From: Ignavibacteria bacterium
GTDB lineage: Bacteria > Bacteroidota > Ignavibacteria > Ignavibacteriales > Ignavibacteriaceae
DNA: 64,000 nt
Reading direction: 5' to 3'
Assembly: GCA_030684555.1 (NCBI GenBank)
Contig: JAUXVN010000129.1
Coordinates: forward strand, 2,501 to 66,500
Below the pieces are notes generated by a model, which saw only the letters and a list, made by a program, of their open reading frames with translations, ran no database searches and had not been told where the DNA came from. The position numbers and the translations under genes are program-made. Positions 54,020 through 62,735 of this stretch are shown in pieces (the first letter of the stretch is position 1; each line of letters starts with the position of its first letter).

Positions 54020-56761
54020 TTACTTCATAAAAACAAACTTCTTAGTTGATGTGAAATTATCTGTTGTTATTTTATAGATATAAATTCCACTCGATAATCC
54101 GCCAGCGGCGGATGAAGCATTAAAACTAACTTCATGATAACCGACTTCTTTGCTTTCGTTGTTGATTAGTGTTGTTACTTTTTGTCCGACGATATTATAA
54201 ACTTCCAAAATTACTTTTGAATCTGAAGGAAGAGCATATTTTATAGTTGTACTTGGGTTAAACGGATTAGGGTAGTTTTGATAAAGTGCAAACTCTGTTG
54301 GGATGTTATATAGTTCAACTTCAACTTCATCACTGTAGGAAAATTTGCCATTAAAATCTATTTGTTTCAGACGGTAGGAATATTTTCCGTTTTTTACTGA
54401 TTCATCTATAAAAGAATATTCTTTTGGAGAATTTGAATTTCCGTTCCCTTCAACGAAGCCGATGGTTTCAAAATTTGTAATTTCTAATTTTTCATTTTTA
54501 ATTGTTCTCTGAACTTCAAAGCCGTAGTTGTTCACTTCCGTGGCGGTTTGCCATTTTAACTCTATACCGGTACTTAAGATATTTGCTGTGAAGGATGTAA
54601 GTTCTACCGGCAGGGGATCATCGGGATTGGTTAACCCTGCGAGGTAAGAATAAGGACTATTCATAACAGTAGTAAAATCACCGCCTGCATAAATCCTTCC
54701 ATTCGTAAAATCAAGTGAAATGGTATTAACCACACCGTTTGCATTCGGATTCCAGGTTGTTGCAAGTCCGGTTGTAATATCAAGACCTGCAATTTTATTT
54801 CTTGTCTGCCCCCCTATAGTTGTAAAGGCGCCGCCTGCATAAACTGCCAAATCTGATACAGCAATGTCATAAACAATGTTGTTTGCAGTCGTCGCATCCC
54901 AGGTTGTTGCAAGACCGGTTGTAATATCAAGAGCTGCAATATAGTTCCTTGCCTGCCCGCCTATAGTTGTAAAATAACCGCCTGCATAAACTGTTGAACC
55001 TGATACAGCAAGGGCACGAACCTGACCACCAGCACTCACATTCGGATCCCAGCTTGTTGCAAGCCCGGTTGTAATATCAAGAGCAGCAATATAGTTTCTT
55101 ACCTGACCACCTATACTCGTAAAATCTCCCCCCCCATAAACTGTTGAACCTGATACGGCAAGGGTATAAACCGCGCTACTAGCATCTGGATTCCAGGTTG
55201 TTGCAAGACCGGTAGTAATATCAAGAGCAGCAAGATTATTTCTTGACTGCCCGCCTATAGTTGTAAAAATACCGCCTGCATAAACTGTTGAACCTGATAC
55301 GGCAAGGGTATAAACCGTGCCACCTGCATCCGGGTTCCAACTTGTCGACGTTCCACTTGTAATATCAAGAGCAGCAATCCTATTTCTGGTCTGCCCGCCT
55401 ATAGTTGCAAAATTTCCAGCTGCATAAACTGTTGAACCTGATACGGCAAGGGCAACAACCGTGCTATTTGCGTCCGGATTCCAACTTGTCGGCGCTCCGC
55501 TTGTAATATCAAGAGCGGCAATTCTATTTCTGGCCTGCCCGTTTATAGTTGTAAAATTTCCACCCGCATAAACTGTTGCACCTGATACGGCAAGGGCACT
55601 AACCGTGCCGCCAGCACTCGGATTCCAACTGGTTGCAAGCCCACTTCCACTTATATCAAAAGCAGCAGTATAGTTTCTGGTCTGGCCACCTATACTTGTA
55701 AAATCTCCACCTGCATAAACAGTTGAACCTGATACAGCAAGGATGTTAACATAGCCGGTTGCATTCGCATCCGGATTCCAACTCGTTGCAAGTCCGGGTG
55801 TTGTACTATCAAGAGCAGCAATATACTTTCTGGCCTGCCCTCCTATATTAGAAAATTGACCCCCCGCATAAACTGTTGAACCTGATACCGCCAGGGTAAA
55901 AACGTTTGCATCTGAATTCGGATTCCAGGTTGTTGCAAGTCCTGTTGTAATATCAACGGCGGCAATTCTATTTCTTGTCTGCCCGCCTATAGTTGTAAAC
56001 AATCCACCTGCATAAACAGTTGAACCTGATATGGCAATGGCATTAACCCTGCCGCCTGCATTCGGATTCCAAATTGTCAGCGTTCCCGTTCCACTTGTAC
56101 CAATAGCGGCAATATTATTTCTTACCGTTGTACCTATTTTAGTAAAAGTTCCACCTGCATAAACTGTTGAACCTGATACGGCAATTGCGTAAACAACTGC
56201 GGTTGCAGGGAAAGATGCATTTGGATTCCAGGTTGTTGCAGCGCCGGTTGTAAAATCAAGCGCGGCAATTCTGTTTCTTGCCAGCCCGCCTATATTAGTA
56301 AATTGACCGCCTACATAAACTGTTGAACCTGATACGGCAATGGCTTTAATATACGGAGGATAAAATGTAGATCCGGTTGCATTCGGATTCCAACTCATAT
56401 CAACAGTTTTATCGGCTTTTATATGCGCTATTTTATTCCGGGCAACTGCTCCTACATAAGTAAAAGTACCGCCAATAAACCATCCGCCCAATCCATCGGG
56501 CGCAATTGCATAAATTGCCCCGTTTACCTTAGGCATTGAAGGATCATAAGTCCCGGTTGAGGTATCAATTGCAGCGCCATAGCCTGTAGAAGGACCTACT
56601 TGGGTAAAATCACCTCCAATATACAATGTATTTCCACTTATTTTGGTTGCTTTAACCGAACCATTTGTGACATATAAATTCTCCTGCAATGTTTGTGAAT
56701 TCGTTATTCCGGGAACTATCACAAACAATAAAGCAATAAACAAATAATATGAATTTTTCAT
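54020..56761 (-). CDS. T9SS cargo protein with ~13 'YAGG' propeller repeats
   Basis: 913 residues. After a signal peptide (1-22) come about 13 repeats of ~55 residues with the core AVSGSTVYAGG-F-T-IGGQ-RN-IAALDITTG and a WNPN/WDPN end, akin to delta-60/propeller repeats. Then the linker with a heptamer array (54472-54506) and a T9SS domain (YQNYPNPFNPSTTIKY, ending KFVFMK). The repeats are highly similar at DNA level, so copy number could change by recombination. Function: surface adhesin or binding propeller. Confidence 0.86.
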   Translation of the reverse strand: MKNSYYLFIALLFVIVPGITNSQTLQENLYVTNGSVKATKISGNTLYIGGDFTQVGPSTGYGAAIDTSTGTYDPSMPKVNGAIYAIAPDGLGGWFIGGTFTYVGAVARNKIAHIKADKTVDMSWNPNATGSTFYPPYIKAIAVSGSTVYVGGQFTNIGGLARNRIAALDFTTGAATTWNPNASFPATAVVYAIAVSGSTVYAGGTFTKIGTTVRNNIAAIGTSGTGTLTIWNPNAGGRVNAIAISGSTVYAGGLFTTIGGQTRNRIAAVDITTGLATTWNPNSDANVFTLAVSGSTVYAGGQFSNIGGQARKYIAALDSTTPGLATSWNPDANATGYVNILAVSGSTVYAGGDFTSIGGQTRNYTAAFDISGSGLATSWNPSAGGTVSALAVSGATVYAGGNFTTINGQARNRIAALDITSGAPTSWNPDANSTVVALAVSGSTVYAAGNFATIGGQTRNRIAALDITSGTSTSWNPDAGGTVYTLAVSGSTVYAGGIFTTIGGQSRNNLAALDITTGLATTWNPDASSAVYTLAVSGSTVYGGGDFTSIGGQVRNYIAALDITTGLATSWDPNVSAGGQVRALAVSGSTVYAGGYFTTIGGQARNYIAALDITTGLATTWDATTANNIVYDIAVSDLAVYAGGAFTTIGGQTRNKIAGLDITTGLATTWNPNANGVVNTISLDFTNGRIYAGGDFTTVMNSPYSYLAGLTNPDDPLPVELTSFTANILSTGIELKWQTATEVNNYGFEVQRTIKNEKLEITNFETIGFVEGNGNSNSPKEYSFIDESVKNGKYSYRLKQIDFNGKFSYSDEVEVELYNIPTEFALYQNYPNPFNPSTTIKYALPSDSKVILEVYNIVGQKVTTLINNESKEVGYHEVSFNASSAAGGLSSGIYIYKITTDNFTSTKKFVFMK
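54472..54506 (-). repeat. In-frame heptanucleotide repeats, YAGG gene
   Basis: Five 7-bp units on the plus strand: AATTTGT, AATTTCT, AATTTTT, CATTTTT, AATTGTT, encoding IKNEKLEITN at the same linker point as in the other cargo genes. Confidence 0.75.
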
Positions 56762-56831
56762 TTTTGCACCTTTTTTATTATTAATAAATCAGTTTTTCTA
56801 TTGCAGTTCCTACCATCTTTTAATTTTGCAA

Positions 56832-59150
56832 TCATTTCATCATCAACATCTTTTTAACAGACCTAAAGTCTTGTCCCGCAGTTGCGGGATCAGTTGATTT
56901 CGCTTGTATAGAATAAAAGTAAACTCCCGACGCAGCGCTGCCCGCATTCCATACAACGTTATAATAACCTGCTTCCTGAACAATGTTGATCAATTCATGC
57001 ACTTTCTCTCCAAGCATATTGTAAACCGTCACTTTTACATTGCCTGCAAAAGGCAGTGCATACTTAATCGTTGTTGAAGGATTGAACGGGTTAGGATAGT
57101 TCTGGTCAAGAATAAAATACGTCGGCAATGCCGTTAATCCGTTTTCGGCAGGCAATGAGGTTATCATCTCAGATAACGGTCGTCTCCACACGCCGCCGGT
57201 TGAAGTACCGGCAAAGATATCCGTACTGGAAACGGCAATAGTAACGATATTGGTGTTTGTTAAGCCTTCATTGACAGCAGTCCAGCTTGTGTCGTTGTTG
57301 ATGGCAAGAGAGACGCCGCCGCTAAGGCCATAAATAGGAAGAGGAGAAATTCCGGCAAAGAGATTCGTGCCGGAGACCGCAATATCAACTACATAAAGAT
57401 TCGTCAAGCCGGTATTTACCTTTCTCCAACTTGTGCCGTTGTTGCTGGAAAGATAGATACCGCCGTTAGTCCCGGCGAGGAGATTCATCCCGCCTGCCTC
57501 GTTTGGGCTGACTGCAAGCGCCCGGACACCTAAGTTCGTCAAGCTGCTATCTATATTCGGATTTGTATTGACCTCTTTCCAACTTTCACCGTTGTTGGTG
57601 GAAAGATAGACGCCGTAAATAGTCCCGGCAAAGATATTCGCCCCTCCTGTCCCGTTTGGACTGACTGCAAAGGTATAGACAGTAGCCCTCGTAAAGCCGG
57701 TATTGGCTTCCGTCCAATTTGTACCGTTGTTGTTGGAAAGAAAGATGCCGCGATTAGTACCGGCAAAGAGATTTGTGCCGCCTGCCCCGTCGGAACTGAC
57801 CGCAAAGGCATTTACATTATTGTTCGTTAAACCAGAATTGGCTTCTGTCCAGCTTGTGCCGTTGTTGGTGGAAAAAAAGACAGTCCCGCCATAAACCCCA
57901 AAAGTCCCTGCAAAGAGATTTGTGCCGCCTGCCCCATTGGGACTGACCGCAAGCGCCCTGACATTAGCATTCGTCAAGCCGGTATTGGCTGCTGTCCAAC
58001 TTGTGCCGTTATCGGTGGAAAGATAGACGCCGCCGCCGGAGGTCCCGGCAAAGAGATTTGTACCGTCTGCCCCGTTTGTACTGAAAGCAAAGGAATTGAC
58101 AGTAGCTTTCGTCAAACCGGTATTGGCTGTCACAGTCCAGCTTGAGCCGCGGTCGGTGGAAAGATAGACGCCGCCGCCGGCGGTTCCGGCAAAGAGATTC
58201 ATCCCGTCTGCCCCGTTTGGAGAGACAGTAAGAGCATTGACTGAAGTGTTCGTCAAGCCGGTATTGGCTGCCGTCCAGTTCATGCCGTTGTCGGAGGTAA
58301 GATAGACGCCTCCTTCAGGTCCATAAATTCCGGCAAAGAGGTTTGTGCCACTAACCTCGTTTGGAATAACAGCAAAGGAACGGACAGCAGACTTCGTCGT
58401 CAAACCGTTACTCGCCACAGTCCAGCTTGTGCCGTTGTTAGTGGAAAGAAAGACAGCGCTGCTACTATTACCGTTGTAAGCTCCTGCAAAGAGGTTTGTT
58501 CCGCCTGTTTCGTTGGGACTCGCCACAAGGGAAAAGATATTATTGTACGCCAAGCCGGTATTAACTGCTGTCCAGTTTATGCCGTTGTTCGTGGAAAGAA
58601 AGACGCCGCCGCCAAAAGTTCCGGCATAGAGATTCGTGCCGCTGACCGCAAGAGCATAGACATCAGTGTTCGTCAAACCGGTATTGACTGCTGACCAGCT
58701 TGTGCCGTTGTTGGTTGAAAGATAGACGCCGCTAACGCTGTCGCTATCAGCAATAGTTCCGGCAAAGAGATTTGTGCCGCTGACCGCGAGGGCATAGACC
58801 CTTTTGTTTGTCAAGCCTGTATTGGCTTCTGTCCAACTTGTGCCGTTATTGGTGGAAAGATAGACGCCGCCGCGATCAGTCCCGGCAAAGAGGTTTGTGC
58901 CGCTCACCGCAAGGGCAAAGATCTTTTTGTTTGTCAAGCCGGTATTGGCTTCTGTCCAACTTGTGCCGTTGTTGGTGGAAAGATAGACGCCGTCGCTGGT
59001 AGTCCCGGCATAGAGATTTGTGCCACTGACCGCAAAAGAATTAACTTTACCACCGTAGGGACCATTTGTCTCAACCCATTGAGCCTCCGTGTAGGGAGCA
59101 ACATAAAAAATTAAAGTCATTATGATTACTATTTGAAAGAATGTTTTCAT
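56832..59150 (-). CDS. T9SS cargo protein with 13 BNR/YCF48-like repeats (paralogue 1)
   Basis: 772 residues: signal peptide 1-23, then about 13 repeats carrying GVYLSTNNGTSWTEANTG and NLFAGT (an Asp-box/photosystem-stability-factor-like propeller pattern), a GGVWRRPLSEMITSLPAENG junction, and a T9SS domain (DQNYPNPFNPSTTIKY, ending RSVKKMLMMK). It shares repeats and junction with the gene at 59.4-61.7 kb, but their sorting domains differ. Codon choice is richer in G/C than upstream genes. Confidence 0.87.
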   Translation of the reverse strand: MKTFFQIVIIMTLIFYVAPYTEAQWVETNGPYGGKVNSFAVSGTNLYAGTTSDGVYLSTNNGTSWTEANTGLTNKKIFALAVSGTNLFAGTDRGGVYLSTNNGTSWTEANTGLTNKRVYALAVSGTNLFAGTIADSDSVSGVYLSTNNGTSWSAVNTGLTNTDVYALAVSGTNLYAGTFGGGVFLSTNNGINWTAVNTGLAYNNIFSLVASPNETGGTNLFAGAYNGNSSSAVFLSTNNGTSWTVASNGLTTKSAVRSFAVIPNEVSGTNLFAGIYGPEGGVYLTSDNGMNWTAANTGLTNTSVNALTVSPNGADGMNLFAGTAGGGVYLSTDRGSSWTVTANTGLTKATVNSFAFSTNGADGTNLFAGTSGGGVYLSTDNGTSWTAANTGLTNANVRALAVSPNGAGGTNLFAGTFGVYGGTVFFSTNNGTSWTEANSGLTNNNVNAFAVSSDGAGGTNLFAGTNRGIFLSNNNGTNWTEANTGFTRATVYTFAVSPNGTGGANIFAGTIYGVYLSTNNGESWKEVNTNPNIDSSLTNLGVRALAVSPNEAGGMNLLAGTNGGIYLSSNNGTSWRKVNTGLTNLYVVDIAVSGTNLFAGISPLPIYGLSGGVSLAINNDTSWTAVNEGLTNTNIVTIAVSSTDIFAGTSTGGVWRRPLSEMITSLPAENGLTALPTYFILDQNYPNPFNPSTTIKYALPFAGNVKVTVYNMLGEKVHELINIVQEAGYYNVVWNAGSAASGVYFYSIQAKSTDPATAGQDFRSVKKMLMMK

Positions 59151-59170
59151 AGATGTGAATCCTTTTTTAA

Positions 59171-59192
59171 ATTTGGGCTAAAGCCCATTTTT
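59171..59192. terminator. TGGGCT/AGCCCA hairpin with T-run
   Basis: Six-bp stem with an AA loop, followed on the plus strand by eight T. On the minus strand it lies in the 5' leader of the 56832-59150 gene, so its role there is unclear; it may belong to the same repeat block as the 48-bp palindrome. Confidence 0.4.
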
Positions 59193-59208
59193 TTTGTGTT
59201 AATTTTTC

Positions 59209-59256
59209 CCGACTTAAAGAGGTTGTGTGAATATTCACACAACCTCTTTAAGTCGG
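59209..59256. repeat. Perfect 48-bp palindrome
   Basis: CCGACTTAAAGAGGTTGTGT runs into its exact reverse complement around the centre AATATT. Not interrupted by a single mismatch. It lies between the stop of paralogue 2 and the start of paralogue 1, both minus strand. Confidence 0.9.
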
Positions 59257-59372
59257 AGCTATAAAACTTACAAAGAACTAAAGTAATCCTTTAAATTGAC
59301 GCTAATGCCGCCGCGCGTGATATACAGTTGCCCGCATTGCCGGGGAAACGACTCCCTTTTCGGCGGGTGGTG

Positions 59373-61670
59373 TTACCTGAGCAAAATGAGTTTTTTTGTT
59401 TCGACATAGTCATTAGCCTTTACCGAAGGTTCCAAAGAGCTCCCTTCGGAAGATGCATTTGCCACAAGCCGGTAGAAATAAACACCGCTTGGCAAGGTTG
59501 ACGCATTCCATTGCCGTGCGTACGTTCCGGCAGGCAACTCGTCTGCGACCAGAATCGAAACTTCTTTTCCCAAAGCATCAAATACTTTCAATGATACAAA
59601 CGATTTAGATGGAAGGTTAAAGGAAATAGTCGTCTCCGGATTAAACGGGTTCGGATAGTTCTGGTTAAGAATAAAATGCGTCGGCAATGCGGTTAATCCG
59701 TTTTTGGCAGGCAATGAGGTTATCATCTCAGATAACGGTCGTCTCCACACGCCGCCATTAGTCCCTGAAAAAAGATTCTCACCGGAGACGGCAAGAGTCA
59801 AAACACCGATGTTCGTCAAGCCACTGTTTGCCACAGTCCAGCTTGTGCCGTTATTGGTGGAAAGAAAGACACCGCCTTGCCAGGTTCCTGCAAAGAGAAT
59901 TGTTCCACCTGTCCCGTTATCAGCGGGAGAAACGGCAAAAGCCTTGACATCTGTGTCCGTTAAACCGATACTGACCTCAGTCCAGTTTGTACCGTTGTCG
60001 GTGGAAAAATAGACACCGCCGCCATAACTCCCGGCAAAGAGATTTGTTCCGCCTGCTTCATTGGGAGAAACGGCAAGAGCATTGATAACGGTCTTTGTCA
60101 AGCCGGTACTTGCCTCAGTCCAGCTATTCCCGTTGTTGGTGGAAAGATAGACGCCGCCTTGCCAGGTTCCGGCAAAGAGATTCGTTCCGCCTGCCTCGTT
60201 GGGAGAGACGGCAAGAGACAGTACCTCGGTGTGCTTCAAGCCGGTGTTGACCTCAGTCCAACTTGTACCGTTATCAGTGGAAAGAAAGACACCGCCGCCG
60301 CCGGTTCCGGCAAAGAGATTTGTAACGCCTGTCCCGCTATCAGCGCGAGAGACGGCAAGAGCATAGACATAACCGTTCGTCAAGCCGGTATTAACCGCTG
60401 TCCAGTTTATGCCGTTATCGGTGGAAAGAAAGATGCCGCTGCCGCCAGTCCCGGCAAAGAGATTCGTACCGCCCGCCCCGTTGGGTGAGACGGCAAGAGC
60501 ATAGACATCAGTGTTTGTCAAACCATTACTCGCCGTAGTCCAGTTTATGCCGTCGTTGGTGGAAAGAAAAACGCCGCCTTGCCAGGTTCCTGCAAAAAGA
60601 TTCATAGCGTCTGCCCCGCTTGGAGAGACGGCAAGAGCATACGTATATATGTTTATTATCCCGGTATTTGCCGCAGCCCAGCTTGTGCCGTTGTTAGTTG
60701 AAAGAAAAACGCCGCTAAAAGTGCCGGCAAAGATATTTGTTCCTGTGGCAGCAAGAGTTAAAATCCTATTATTTGTCAATCCGGTATTTATTTCAGTCCA
60801 AATTATACCGTTGTTGGTGGAAAGGAAGACACCGCCGCCATAAGTTCCGGCAAAGAGATTCGTCCCGCCTACCCCGTTGGGAGAGACAGTAAGAGTACGG
60901 ACACGAGTATTCACCAAACCGGAATTGACTGCAGTCCAGTTTGCCCCATTGTTGGTGGAACGAAAGACGCCGCCTTCTGCCCCGGCAAAAAGATTTCCCG
61001 ACGAGTCGAGAGCAAGAGAAAAGACATCTTTCTTGGTCAAGCCGGTATTGACTGCAGTCCAGTTTGCCCCATTGTTGGTGGAAAGAAAAACACCGCCGCC
61101 AAAAATCCCGGCAAAAAGATTCGTCCCGCCTGCCCCGTTTGGAGAGATGGCAAGAGCACGGGCATCAGTGTTCGTTAAGCCGGTATTGACTGCCGTCCAG
61201 CTTGTGCCGTTGTTGGTGGAAAGAAAAACGCCGCCGCCATTAGTCCCGGCAAAAAGATTTGTGTCTGAGACGGTAAGTGATAAGACAATAGTGTTCGTCA
61301 TTCCGGTACTCGCCGCAGTCCAACTTGTGCCGTTGTCGGTGGAAAGAAAGACGCCGCCATTAGTCCCGGCAAAAAGATTTAAACCTGAGACGGTAAGAGA
61401 CAAAACATTAGTACTCGTTAAGCCGGTACTCGCCGCAGACCAGCTTGTGCCATTGTTGGTAGAAAGAAAGACGCCGCCATCTGTACCGGCAAAGAGATTC
61501 GTGCCGCCTGCCCCATCGGGGATTGTGGCAAAGGAATAAATTACTCCCCCCTCAGGTCCGGCAGTTTGCTGCCATTGAGCGTGTGCTGTATTCCCATTTA
61601 AAAGAAGAAGCCCCAAGAGAATAACAGGAGTGAGGAGAAACCGGTTAACATATCGTTTGTAACTATGCAT
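59373..61670 (-). CDS. T9SS cargo protein with 13 BNR/YCF48-like repeats (paralogue 2)
   Basis: 765 residues: N-terminal hydrophobic signal (FLLTPVILLGLLLLNGNTAHAQW), 13 repeats of the GVFLSTNNGTSWTAVNTGLTN and NLFAGT type, the same GGVWRRPLSEMITSLPAKNG junction, and a T9SS domain (NQNYPNPFNPETTISF ending KKLILLR). The long antisense frames in this gene are by-products of the repeat. Probably a surface propeller with variable repeat number. Confidence 0.87.
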   Translation of the reverse strand: MHSYKRYVNRFLLTPVILLGLLLLNGNTAHAQWQQTAGPEGGVIYSFATIPDGAGGTNLFAGTDGGVFLSTNNGTSWSAASTGLTSTNVLSLTVSGLNLFAGTNGGVFLSTDNGTSWTAASTGMTNTIVLSLTVSDTNLFAGTNGGGVFLSTNNGTSWTAVNTGLTNTDARALAISPNGAGGTNLFAGIFGGGVFLSTNNGANWTAVNTGLTKKDVFSLALDSSGNLFAGAEGGVFRSTNNGANWTAVNSGLVNTRVRTLTVSPNGVGGTNLFAGTYGGGVFLSTNNGIIWTEINTGLTNNRILTLAATGTNIFAGTFSGVFLSTNNGTSWAAANTGIINIYTYALAVSPSGADAMNLFAGTWQGGVFLSTNDGINWTTASNGLTNTDVYALAVSPNGAGGTNLFAGTGGSGIFLSTDNGINWTAVNTGLTNGYVYALAVSRADSGTGVTNLFAGTGGGGVFLSTDNGTSWTEVNTGLKHTEVLSLAVSPNEAGGTNLFAGTWQGGVYLSTNNGNSWTEASTGLTKTVINALAVSPNEAGGTNLFAGSYGGGVYFSTDNGTNWTEVSIGLTDTDVKAFAVSPADNGTGGTILFAGTWQGGVFLSTNNGTSWTVANSGLTNIGVLTLAVSGENLFSGTNGGVWRRPLSEMITSLPAKNGLTALPTHFILNQNYPNPFNPETTISFNLPSKSFVSLKVFDALGKEVSILVADELPAGTYARQWNASTLPSGVYFYRLVANASSEGSSLEPSVKANDYVETKKLILLR

Positions 61671-62019
61671 ACTAAACCTTCATGAATTATGTTCCGCCAG
61701 CAAATCATGAAAGAAAACATCAGATTCTTGGTTGCTTGGCGATGATTGTAATTTGATTATGAGTGAATAAATAAATTACTTTACGCAAAAAATGAAGATT
61801 ATTCATAATCTTAATCTTAATCTGCTTTAAATACGCAAAAACGAGTAAGATTATGATTAAGATAATTTTCCCTTGATAACTGCGTAAGGTGAATTAATAC
61901 TCTGACTGCTGCATGTAAAAGTAAACGGGATATATGGGATCTACAATACCTCAAAATGGAGTATTTTTCCGTCAATATCTCAAGAGGTCACCACAGATCA
62001 TTGACAACAGAAAAGGGAA
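61671..62019. promoter_or_regulatory. 349-bp upstream region of paralogue 2 with a 17-bp shared motif
   Basis: TACCTCAAAATGGAGTA at 61947-61963 recurs with one change at 62719-62735. Also a run of TAATCT repeats near 61815-61830 and GATTATGATTAAG near 61850. No ORF. Confidence 0.5.
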
Positions 62020-62661
62020 TTATTTCAGAATGGTTCGCAAGTGAAAGACCTTGTTGATGGCTTCCGACTTTGAATGAACGTGAAGCTTTTGATAGATGTT
62101 TTTTAAATGACATCGAACCGTTTCCGGGCTGACGAAGAGATTGTCGGCAACCTGTTTGTGGGTGTAGCCTTTGGCAAGGCGGTCAAGAATTTCTGTTTCC
62201 CTGTTAGTAAGCCCATGAGTCTCATCGGGCTGCGGGCTTTGGCGAAATAATTCAAGGATGCGCCGCGCAATTTGACCGCTCATGGGTGCGCCGCCGTTTT
62301 GAATGTCTAACAAAGAGTCGACAATTTTCGATGGGGGAGTCCTCTTCAACAAATACCCGTTTGCGCCGGCTATAATCGAATCGAAGATCCTCCCATCGTC
62401 GTCGAACACGGTGAGCATCACAACAGAGGTTTTCGGCACAATCTTCTTTACCTGTCGGAGACACTCGATCCCGTTCATTCCGGGAAGACCAATATCCATC
62501 AAGATGACGTTAGGATTGAGGGACGTCACATTTGCAAGTGCCGCTTCACCATTCGCAAATACTCCCACACACCGGCATTCCGGAGACTGATCTAAAGCAT
62601 CCCGCAATTCTTCTTTCACTATTTCATCATCTTCAACGATCATTACACTAATGTTTTCCAT
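62020..62661 (-). CDS. NarL/FixJ-type response regulator
   Basis: 213 residues: receiver with D11/D12 (VEDDE) and phospho-acceptor D56 (VILMDIGLPGMNG), then a LuxR-type HTH (~145-205, LTNRETEILDRLAKGYTHKQVADNLFVSPETVRCHLKNIYQKL). It follows the histidine kinase by 61 bp. Base composition is richer in G+C than the core genes. Confidence 0.94.
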   Translation of the reverse strand: MENISVMIVEDDEIVKEELRDALDQSPECRCVGVFANGEAALANVTSLNPNVILMDIGLPGMNGIECLRQVKKIVPKTSVVMLTVFDDDGRIFDSIIAGANGYLLKRTPPSKIVDSLLDIQNGGAPMSGQIARRILELFRQSPQPDETHGLTNRETEILDRLAKGYTHKQVADNLFVSPETVRCHLKNIYQKLHVHSKSEAINKVFHLRTILK

Positions 62662-62718
62662 AACAGATCCTCGCTCAATATATTTGATGCAAAATAATCA
62701 TTTCTTACGCAATAGAGA

Positions 62719-62735
62719 TACCTCAAATTGGAGTA
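62719..62735. promoter_or_regulatory. 17-bp motif, copy 2
   Basis: TACCTCAAATTGGAGTA overlaps the last codons of the kinase and lies ~58 bp upstream of the response-regulator start; a sister copy is upstream of the 59.4-61.7 kb cargo gene. A candidate operator. Confidence 0.4.

Noticed and set aside
60877-61539. 220-residue plus-strand ORF inside the BNR-like gene
   Set aside because: Antisense frame of the 13-fold coding repeat, with the repetitive VLTAVQFAPLLVERKTPP pattern; several similar ones occur in the same gene.
54020-61670. Possible CRISPR-like regular spacing
   Set aside because: The regular repeats are coding propeller units of ~55 residues without spacer diversity or cas genes.
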